NCBI GenBank assembly: GCA_029204225.1
Contig: CM055095.1
Coordinates: 41,225,719-41,289,718 of the forward strand
Source of the DNA: Diphasiastrum complanatum
Lineage: Eukaryota > Streptophyta > Lycopodiopsida > Lycopodiales > Lycopodiaceae
Length of the DNA: 64,000 bases
Reading direction: 5' to 3'
Both the position numbers and the translations under genes were made by a program. Below, one piece after another: positions 23,644-34,600 of this stretch (within the stretch, counting starts at the first letter, position 1; every line of letters begins with the position of its first letter). The notes under the pieces are model-generated. The model searched no databases. It saw only the letters and a program-made list of their open reading frames with translations, and was not told the DNA's origin.

Positions 23644-25606
23644 TCCTCCTCATAGTTAGTTGGGAATTCCGTCCCCTCTTTTAGTGAATTCTCCTCATCC
23701 CATCCCTCCTCCCTCACCCGTCTCCTCCTCTCAACTGCTCTTCTTTGGTGTCGTGCAGAGCGGGCCTCGACATCCATATGTTTGTGCAGCTCTCTCGTCG
23801 ACATTGAACTGTCTCTAGGGTGCTCGTGGAATGATGGTGTTCGTGTCGCGAGCATGCAAGAGTCAGGGTTCACCTGCAACCATGGCAGATATCGAGTCAC
23901 CATACAAGTTTTATTGCAGAGCCTATAAAATACCAGAAAACTAGCAATGACGAGAAGCATATGTAAGCGAGAAGCATATGTAAGGCAAGCAAGGGTGGGG
24001 CAAACAAACCTCCAACATGCCTCTGTCTCTGCAGTATCGTGGCAGCATCCATGCATTGCTGGACACATAGACCAGTCGTCTGCACTGCTTAATCGATAGC
24101 CGGTTCCTCTTCTTCGTGTGCTGCATGGACCGGCTGCTCCAGTTTCGCTCACAAGCGGAAGCTCAACAATCCTGCGACAACACTCTCTTTGCCAAGCACT
24201 GGTGCTCTAATGTGGAGCGGCCATAACAACCCCCCCATGGCACTGGACAAAGATGGTCCTCCCTCCGCTGGCACTGACCATGGCCGAAGACCCCGATCCT
24301 TTCCACGAGTCAAAGTCCATACAAGCAAGGTCGTATGGGCATGAACCATAAAAACAATCTGAAGATAAAAAATGAAAATTGCAATGTAATACCTGACCCT
24401 GCATAGACTTGATTTGTGTACTCCAGCAATCCTTTGTGGAGCTCCAAGTCGTCTGCTCGTCTCGTGGTGCGCCACAAGGGGTACAACATGTGAGCTACCG
24501 CGTGGATGGGCCTGTGGAAATAGTCCCACCTCTGCTGCCAAATGTCTAGCAGCTCTTGCCTTCTGCAAGTCCCAACAACATAAGATACATTACAATCATT
24601 AGTCGTTTCTCATGCGAATTTACAAGATGAAATGGAAACACAGCACAGACAGGGGAAAGGAATTGTACCTGGCCTCGTCCAAGAGGGATCGGTCAGCACC
24701 TCTCCAATGTCGTCCATGAACTCGTATATGAGACCGAGAGTGCACCCCTCTCGGTCTACTAGGTGTAGCACGCAAAAAATAAGCCTCAGCTATGGTCTCT
24801 GAACTCATCGAATACAATGCTGGCCACCATCGTTCGCAAGTGGTCTCGCACAGCCGCCAAACACTCGAGAACCACGAAGTAGTAGCCAAACTGTGTGGGT
24901 GCCGACTTCCTGAGATCCAGGGGCGAAAAGCTGCAAAATAGGGCCAACATGCACTTTTTCCTAGTTTCAGGCGAATTGTAAACTTAAATTCTTTTTTTTT
25001 GTTGATTTTTAAGAAGAAAAAAACAGCAATTCGGAACACAATTCGTTGTTTTTTCAGAGTGATTCGCAAATCGCAATTTGAATCAATGCAAATATGATAT
25101 CTAGTTGCACTAACGAATCTGGAATCTCGATTCGAATCACGATTCGCGAATCGCTGTCCAGAAAATCAGCGATTTGCTGTGAATCTTTTATTTGTTTTTT
25201 TTTTAATTTTAAAAACCACCCAATATGGATATCAGTAGATAGAGGAAAATTAGAAGATTGCAGATAGACAGTTTTCCAGTGGATTTTGGTCTGCCACAAG
25301 CAGTTAGGTTTCTTCTTGATTTGTTGGATAAACCTGGGTGACGAAAATTTCAGATATGCTATGGAACGGACATTTAGCACCAAACCTTATTTAAACGCAT
25401 TGAAATGCACACTGAACCATGCCAAACCCTACTAAGCCTTACCGAAAAACCCTAAATTGTTTAGCTGGCTATCTACTGTCTATCAAGGTCATAACGAGTA
25501 AGAAACCATACTGAATCATACTGAACCATATTGAATCGTACTGAAACATACTGAATCATGGCTGAAACAACCATACTGAAGAGATACGACACATGTTCCC
25601 TCTCTG

Positions 25607-25682
<76 letters not shown>

Positions 25683-28600
25683 ATGACAAGAAATGGAATT
25701 GAAATCACAAGGAACCATATTGAATCATATTGAACCATACCATAGTTGCATCGCGATTCCCGAATCGCGATTCAGAATCGCGATCAAAATCGCGATTCCG
25801 ATTCGCGATTCGGGATTTTCCCAGAATCGTGTAGAATCGATTTTTTTTTTTTTTTTTTTGAAATTTTTTTAGGCAATATGGGTATTAGATGAAAGCTCTG
25901 ATCGAGGGGATTATGATTGTGTAGTTTGTCGACTGTTTCGGGTGCGAAACACCAAAAAGTGTGTTTTCACTCGGGGAGTTGGAAGGCCAAATCATGAAGA
26001 GGCCTTACCGTCGGGACCGGGTTCTACCAGCAGCCCCCGGACCCCGCCGTTGGGGGGCGTTGCCCCCCAAACCCCCCACCAGGGGGATACCGCCCCCCGA
26101 ACCCCCCGTTTCCCGGGGGGCTACTGTACCCCGAACCCCCTAGAGCTTCTTGCTATATAGACATTGTAGATAAAAATGCCACCGCCCCCCTGTAGATAAA
26201 AATGGGGTCCAAATGCGTGCCGAGAAGGGCCCAATATTTATGCCCCCAACTGTATGTACATTGCACTCACATCTCCAGTGAAGCAATTGCAAAAGTGATC
26301 ATCGTCCATACAGTTGATAGTCCAAATTGTAGCATTAACATTTATTGAAAACCAGAGCAAATGACAACCAAATAGCTACTGAAAATAAGATCTGTTTGTG
26401 CCTCATCTACTGCACTTATGAGAGGCAAAACGCTGGTTTGACCATTGATCCCCTAAAAAAATTTCAGCAATAAGCTATTTTGCCAAAAAAAAAAAATTAT
26501 TATTTTTTTTTTTTTTGCGATTCTGGGTCGCGAATCGCGACCCGCGAATCGCAGACCCAGCGAATCGAGATTCGCTGCAACTATGAACCATACTGAATCG
26601 TACTGAACCATATTGAATCATATTGAACCATACTGAACCATACCGAATCGTACTAAACCATACTGAATCACGGCTGAAACCAGAATGAAGATATACGACA
26701 CAACTTCTGGTTTTGATCAAGTTTTGTCTGTACAAATGTGTCTCTTTTTAGTTGTTTTTTTATATCATCCTATCTGAGTGCAATGAATGCCAATTTGTAG
26801 ATACTTTCTGGACTCCTGTATAGGTCTATGCAGCTTTAGACACGACAACCGTCATAGTGCATAACTGATAGCCACAATCTGCAATCTCTTTCAAGCATTA
26901 TATATTGAGCAATGGCTTGCCTGTATCGTTTTACACAGTCTCTGTTGGTGTTCAGTGCAGGTGATCTCAGGTCTTCAGAACTTCAATGCCAACAATGTTG
27001 CTGACATTGTCCTCGCTGCTTACAAAGTAAGTTGCAAGCTACAGCCATCGAGAGTTTTTGCAATGCTACTTATATTCTGCTGTGCCTGCTACTTTGTTAG
27101 CTACATGAACTCACTCCGATATTTGAACGTAGGAGCCCCTTCTACATCACATGGCCATAGATTGAAGGGCTACTCCACTAACAACACAGCTGCTTCTATA
27201 TAAGAATAGTTTCTTAGCTGTCAATGTTTGTTTGAATTTATATTATGTTCTAGTTATACAGTGTCAATTCAATTTAAGAATGGTATGCTTTTCTTGTAAC
27301 CAGTGAGCATCAATGTCTACACCGGCCCAGTTCATCAAAGGGATCATAATTCAACCAGAATTTCTTAATTCTCTGGCTTTGAAAAGACATCGAATTGTTT
27401 GTATCTATGGCTCTTATAGTTATTGACTCACATTATAAGCATTTGTCTTTTGGCAGGGTGGTGCAACTCATGTTGACATAGCATGTGACCCCGAACTTGT
27501 AAGGATGGCAGTCCACCTAACACCATTGCCAGTAAGACCTTTCTAACAACTCGTTGTGATTATACTTCTCTTTGACAGGAGTTAGCAATTTTTAAGGTTT
27601 GATATTTTCAAAGGCTTACTTCTCAATACTTTCATAAGGTATCCCATTTGTAGCAACACTTAATCTCTTCCAGTTGAGGACATACATGATACAACTGCAG
27701 TGCATTATGTCTCCGTGCAGCCAGATATACTTCACTTACAGCACATTTTGTTACCTATTAGATGAATTGCATTCGATAAGCAGCCAGATCTTTATGGATA
27801 AGCTTTTTATAGCTATTCCTCACCCAGGATAACTAGGTGGCATTTGGGTTTTTTCTATTCTTGGAACCTTGGCTTGAAATAATCATTGCTGGTTCATTCA
27901 AAGTTTTATGCCAACATTCAGCTACAGCAATCTATATTGCGATTACTTTAGTTTGTTCATCTGTAGCAGTCCTCTATCTTTGCCAACTTGTCGTTTTCCT
28001 TCATAAGTATTTTCCCTATGCTTAATGTTTGCTGGTTTTTTCAGTTACTGCAATCTTGTTGCATCAAGTGCTCCTGGCAATGTTAGCCTTTATGGTATTC
28101 TATAAGGCTAAGAACTGCCATTTTCCTGGCACATGGATCAATCAACATCTGTACAAGATTGTTTATGTGTAAATGCAGGCGGTGCAAAAATATAGTATGA
28201 TGCTGTTACACCTGAATTTATTTTTTCCATAAATGTCTTGTGGATGGACAAGATTTGATATGTGTTACCTAATTCAACAGGTTAGAATAAGGTGGTTGCT
28301 CTCTATAATAAGTTGATCCAGTTTCTGATACGAGAGTCTTGTGCAACACGGCTTACTTAGTTGTATTCCTTTTTTTATATCTAGGTATGTGTTTCCTCAG
28401 TTGAGCCAGAATCGTTTCTTGCAGCTGTTGAAGCAGGTGCTCACATGGTAGGTTTTCAAATTAAGATTATGTTAGCATGTAAAGTTTCTCTTTGATGCTT
28501 ATTCGGGAATGTCAATCCTTTCTCTCTGGTCTCCTGTCTCGTGTTTCAGTGAACCATCTCAATATGCAATAAAAACCTGTTTCTCCTTGTGTAGATGTAC

Positions 28601-31600
28601 TTTATAGATATCTCAAGAGACTTGTCCTTTCAATTGAGAAAAGAAACTCCTAACTGTAGCTTTTCATATTTGCTAAGATTCGGGTCCAATTAAAACGTTT
28701 TTGCTGACATAAAACTGAGACTCATTTACTTTTATGGATAATTGTCAACTCTATGACCTTTGCTCTCAAAGATAGAGCTTCTCCATTCATAGGATCGGTT
28801 TTGAAAATGAAGTTTTATTGGACGTTTTCCATCTTTTTTGTTCTCCAGATTGAGATTGGAAATTATGACTCATTCTACAAAAGTGGTCGTCTCTTCTCGG
28901 CTTCAGAGGTAAGGCTATTATTTCTACTTGCTTACTGTTTTGATCGAACCTAGGATGTGGTGGCACGGTGGTACTAAATGAATCACAATTGATTTAAATT
29001 CAGAGTAGCTGCTTGAAATATTATTGTAAACCGTCTTCATCTTTTTGTCAAACAATATAGGCCTGTGAAAGTGATACTTTCTTCCACCAGCTACCATCCT
29101 GAATAGCAGTTATAGGAGCTTCAATGTGAGCAAGCTAACCCATGATATTCCATCTATTGCATCTCTTAACATATGTAGAAATGCTTTATCATGTGTTTTT
29201 CGTAAGCATGTGATCACTAAGGTAACATGTTTCTCTATATCACAACTATTTTATGGTTTGATGACTTAGAAGCAACATTCTAGCATGCCATGTATTTTCT
29301 GATGCCGATCAGACAGTTTGATGAGATGAGTTTTGGAACTTTTCCATGGTGATTGTGATGTAGTATTTTGGAAATTTAGATTTTCACATTCTCCTGCTCC
29401 TCTGTATCAATAGGTGAAAGTTCCTTGGGCTAGTTTTATGGCCCTCATGGTCATACTTTGCTCCTTTAGTTATAGCTGAAACTTCCGTAGAAAGACATTT
29501 TGTCAATCCCTCTTCTTTCGTGGATACTGCATATATCACTTGTTTGCTCATGTTGATTTTTTTTATCCCAGAAAGCAACCTGTAAATAGTTTTTTTAGTT
29601 CTTTAAAAAGAAACCAGTATTTCATCTTCTTACTTGAACCTTTCTTCCCAGATTTGATTCTTGCCCTCACCGAGGGGGCCCAAATGACTTTACTGCCTTT
29701 GATATTGAGTAATCTGGAACTTTTTTTCAGTTACTCAATCTGTGATCATCACAAGAAGTATATGCTGTAGATTTTTTATCTCTATTTTGCTTGTGCAACA
29801 TGTATGCATTTGGAGTCTTGATCGTCTTAAGTTCCCATCTATATCTCTCTATTAGTACTTGCTTCTTGGGTTTAAATTTCTTTCTAAGCTTATGCTCTTG
29901 CTGGGCTTCCAAGTTTGAAGTGGATGCAGATACATATTTACCACTTCGACATGTCTCTACACTTTTATCCTTTAAAAAAAATCATAAATTTCTCTGGAGT
30001 CAAAAACAATTTTACTGCCTCCTCAAGAGTGGAAAATATATCTTAGAGCTGCTGTGGCAGTTACTGCTTTGTTGTTGCAGCTTCCAACAGGCTAGCCAGA
30101 TCATGCACCATCAAAATCATTCCATCTTACCTTCAAGTGGCCAGACCAAATAAAACATGTGATATTGCAGGGACTTTGCAACTTTGATCAAGGTTCAAGC
30201 TATCAAATTATCTATATATCTATTAGCTATACTTCAATTCCTTTTGACCAGCCACACAAACTTCTGATCACCGAACCTTGTCTAGGCCCCAAGGAAGTGA
30301 ATCAATCGGCACCAAGAATCATGTCATAGAGCTCTATAAGAATGATATAGAAATCTGTCTGGCCAACAAAACCACCAATCTGAAATGGACATGCTGGACA
30401 ATCTGAGTAATGAAAAAGGAATGTGCACTAGCAATCTCAACACACAATGTCCAAGAAGCATCCACAGGAGTAGCCCGAATTTGAGATGGAACATGATTGC
30501 TAAAAAAAGAATGCATTTTGTGAATATTAACCAAGACTATGAGCTCTCTGCCAATAATGCGAACCCATAGGCAAATGTGAGGAGGACCAGGCTGGCCAAC
30601 CCAAGTAGCATATGTGAGCTACACATGACACTTCACAGAATTAGAAGGGGAAATAATAGTGGGATCAAGAAATTTGTCCAAGATATCGCTATCAAGTTCA
30701 AAGACATCAATATCCTTAGCCTCATGAAAATGTATGGCAGTAGTAGCACTAGGGGGCTGCTGGAAATCTCTAGCCATGTTGTTTGGGCTCTTGCACTCAC
30801 ACAAGCATCTCTTGTGGATCTCGGCAATCTCTGCTAGGCTATGTTCACGGAAGAATGTAGGTCAAGGTGCAAAAAGAGCTCAAGGTTTAGTAGATGGAGG
30901 AGGTGGAGCAGTTGGAGAAACAGATGAAGCAATACAAATGACTGAGCATGAGAAAGGTGGGCATGCAAATGGTCTTGAAGGGGACTTGGCATTTTGCGTG
31001 TAAATTTTTTGGGAGTCGAGTATTTTGCTTGCCATGATTCAACAAAAAGATAGCACATGGCGTGCTACCTTTTTTATGCGACTAGTTGAATATTTATCAT
31101 TTAGAATTGTCGTTTGGTACATAATTAAAAATCCCACAATGGAATACCAAAGTAAGAAAAATTTCAAATGAATATTATTTTTTAGCCTCCAAAGATAGCA
31201 CGCCGGCATGCAACTTGATCCTGCTGCAAAAACAAAATTCTTGTTCCATTTGTCACGCCAGCGTGCTATCTTTGAATGTTGAAAAAAACAAATTTCTAGC
31301 TGATTTATTTTGCACACCGGCGTGCTATGTTTGGAGGCTGAAAAAAATGATTTGAAATAATGTTTTTACTCAAAGTTTAGATCTCAAATGTGTCAAAAAC
31401 AACATTAACATGCTGAAGAGCTAGAAAGCATGTACACATATGCTTAAAAAGTTTGTCAAAGGAAACAGGAGAGAAGTGTTGAAATACGGCTGCAAAACAG
31501 GCACTAGAGGTTGTATATGTTGTCCACAACTGCTGCTGTATGAAATAGGCCTCAAAATGATCTCAAAAGTAGGTGTCAACCTTAGAAACCCGTTCTGACC

Positions 31601-34600
31601 CTTTTGGGCTGGAACGTACAGTACATTCCGGAATGTACTGGGTCGGAACATTTTTTTTTTATTAGCTCTAAATTAAAATCGACTGATATAGTTAAGATGG
31701 CCATCAACTATCAACAAATCAGAAAATCTACACATAAGAGACAGCTGCATCTGATATGTGGTTATCCATACTGGGCTGCTGAGTAATTGAACTACTACAT
31801 CAGATTCATGAGTAATCCATAATTGCCATTTGGGCCTGCTGCGCATAGGCTACATGATTAAAGTGCCACCTGCTAGACATCAGAAATCTGGATGAGCTAC
31901 CTCCACGGCCAGCACTGGGGTGATCAGATTCATGAGTAATCCATAATGGCAAATCGCGATCCTACATGATTAAAGTGCCACCTACTAGATATCAGAAATC
32001 TGGATGAATGACCTCCACGGCGAGCACTGGGGCGATCATAAGGACCAGCTTGATCTGGCAAACAATGAATGAAATTCTTGCAGTTCAAATTGATCCACTA
32101 AAAAATTACGTATTTTAAAAAAGAAATTTCTGGTCAAGTTCTGGAACGGAACGCGTTCCTTTCCAGAATGGGCAACTATGGGCCGTCAACTACCAGTAAA
32201 TGTTGTCCAGTACTGCTTGTAAAACATGCAAGCAATAAAGGCAGAAAAAAGGAGAGTGGAAACAGTTTTCTAATTTCTGGAATGTACCTAGAACCTAAGT
32301 CTTTACCATGGATGGACTAGATTTGGCAATTTTGGTGTTGTAGGAAAAAAGCTTGTTATTTGTGCCTGGAACAATTTTTTATAAAGTGATTGGTGCAAAT
32401 TACTTTCTTATATAGTATTATAGACATAGATTTTTAAGATTTTCATTTCTCTCAAAAACAGACCTGTGCTAGACAATATAGATTTTTTCTATAGGTTCTA
32501 AAACTAATATTAGTACGTCTGACCTGCTTGTAAATATTTGGAATCCTTAAGTTTTTAGTGCTGCAGATAGGGACAGGATATGCTGTCATTCAAGCTTGTG
32601 TATGTTGCAGATTTTGGAGCTTACAAAGAAAACAAGAAGATATCTCCCAAACATTGTTCTTTCTGTCACTGTGCCACACACTCTTTCTCTGGACGAACAG
32701 GTATGATAATATTTACTTGTAGTTCATGGGCTACTTAAATGTTCCCTGATATGTTAAGAGTATTTGTCCCTATATTTGGAACAGCTTGGCCATCTTCTTG
32801 TGGTATATGCCCTGCCATTTCCTAGACTGTAGGACCCTTGTGCTAGTATCAGAAATTTGTTGTTGCTGGAACTTTTCAGAGGAGGTTCTTCAGCAGCTTT
32901 TGCAAGGAGCAAAATTTGTTTACAGATAATGCTAACTTTGATGGTGAGCAGGAGAAAAATTAGGTTGACCGTTGACCTACATGCTTCCTCATCAGAAAAC
33001 TAGACAAATTAGCAGTTTGTGACTACAATCCATACTGCAACTCACATCAAAGCTAGCTAACCGAAGCTTTACCAAAGTGAGGAATTTTGTTATAGAGGTA
33101 TATAAAACAAAGCCAGAAATTGATTCATCACAAAGTGAGCCATAGATCAATCGATTCAAGCTCATAAAAGTCAGATAGTTTTCATTGTTACAGGTTTGTA
33201 TCAGAGACAGCCAGAAAAATGTAAGTGAACGTACCTGGCTTTCCCTATTCCTCAGTCCTCAATGTGTTTGATATCTCCAGGAGTCTCCAAAGCCAGAAAT
33301 TGATTCATCATAAAATGAGCCATACAACAATCGATTTAAACTCATAAAAGTCAGATATTTTTCTTTGATACAGGTTTGTATCAGGGACAACCAGAAAAAT
33401 GTATAAATGTACCTGGCTTTCCCTCTGCTTCAGTCCTCGTTGTGTTTGATACCTCCAGGAGTCTCCAGAGGATGCCCTGCTTTTAGTTTTCCATGCTTCC
33501 TCTCTAGTCACTTCCCATGCTGCACTTCAACTCTATAAAGATGCAATGGGAGAAAGTCAGATTGTCTTCTTTACTTGACCTCTTAGTACTGCTAATGACA
33601 AGTTCGAGTTTTCTTTGACATGCTTATGCTTTGACAAGTTTACATGTGCGACTAATAATATTTACGTATTGATTTGCTATTTGCTTTATAGGTCAAGCTT
33701 GCAGAGGTGTTAGAAGCTGAAGGTGCAGATATCATTCAAACAGAGGGAGGATCTGGTTCAACTCCACTAATGCCAGGAGTTCACGGTCTTATTGAAAAAG
33801 TAATTTTCGTGCAATAATTCTTGTCGGACTATATTTATAACCCATCAATGCGCTGAACTGTACTGTACTAGAAAGCTGAAATTGTGCATCAGCATTGCAT
33901 GTGTCACACCTCCTGAAATAGAGACACCAATATTATGGTATTTCCAGTTATTTTTTGGTCTAAATAGGCCATAGTTGTCTACTTCTATGAAGGATGTTGG
34001 ATGCTGAACTCAATGAGCCGCTTGACAAAATTGAGAATCTGTCTATTGATGCAATGAGAAAAATACTCTTATTCGTTATGATCTTGAGTTACAACATTGA
34101 CTCTAGCTCCTTTGTGGAACAGAGTTCAAGCCACATGCTATCGGAGTTGGATCAAAAGCTTAAGTTTTCTACTCCTACATGAGACCAAAACTTGAAAAGG
34201 ACTGTGGCTTATCTGATATCATTTTTACACCAAATGCCCTAGTTGCAGCACATTATCTATAGGTCTTATTTGTGAATCACTTGAAGATTCAAAAAACAAA
34301 ACATAGCCAGAGCTGCCTAATTTTTGAAGCAGCATAGAATAGGACAAAGTATTTGGGTTAGCACCCTCTTTTCTTCACCAAGTTGGGGCTTATGTCGCTC
34401 TTCTAGCAGTTACTTGGAATACTGTCCCTTTTTTCAGCTACCCAAATTAGAGTTAGTGCCTTCCTTGCAAATAAATTGGCTTTAATGCCCTTTTTCTAGC
34501 AACTGTTGAGGCTAGCATTTTCTTTGTTAAGAACAAAAGGAACTAGGGTTAGCGCTCTCCATCAGGACTGATTTTTCTCCTCTGAAAAAACTCCACTATG

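Larger units (their letters stand above)
21637..26960 (+). other. ycf23 intron 1, transposon-rich
   Basis: A 5.3-kb intron bounded by AAG|GTATTT and GTGCAG|GTG. It contains an hAT transposase relic (-), two CT tracts, decamer arrays, a complete 845-bp hAT-like element and further palindrome clusters. From 21700 to 23100 nothing recognisable was found. Confidence 0.85.
28909..32610 (+). other. ycf23 intron 5
   Basis: A 3.7-kb phase-0 intron. It holds inverted GCGTGCTATC motifs (31040-31365) and an hAT-like element with an internal tandem duplication (about 31581-32180). From 29000 to 31000 no feature was recognised. Confidence 0.8.

Noticed and set aside
23532..24152. 206-codon - strand open frame
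   Set aside because: Its C-terminal half is the translation of the TC and C tracts, and the upstream part overlaps the hAT relic in a different frame. No coding signal of its own.
24149..24568. 139-codon - strand frame in ycf23 intron 1
   Set aside because: It crosses two likely splice sites of the hAT relic and reads the HRP-motif exon in the wrong frame.
23129..25096. A single intact autonomous hAT element from CATAGTTGCA to TGCAAATATG
   Set aside because: The 8-bp flanks (gtacggac and atatctag) do not match and the two subterminal palindrome types differ, so the ends probably belong to different insertions.
25942..26160. 72-codon Pro/Gly-rich frame in the C/G island
   Set aside because: Low-complexity translation of C and G runs inside a transposable element in an intron; all frames give similar Pro/Gly strings.
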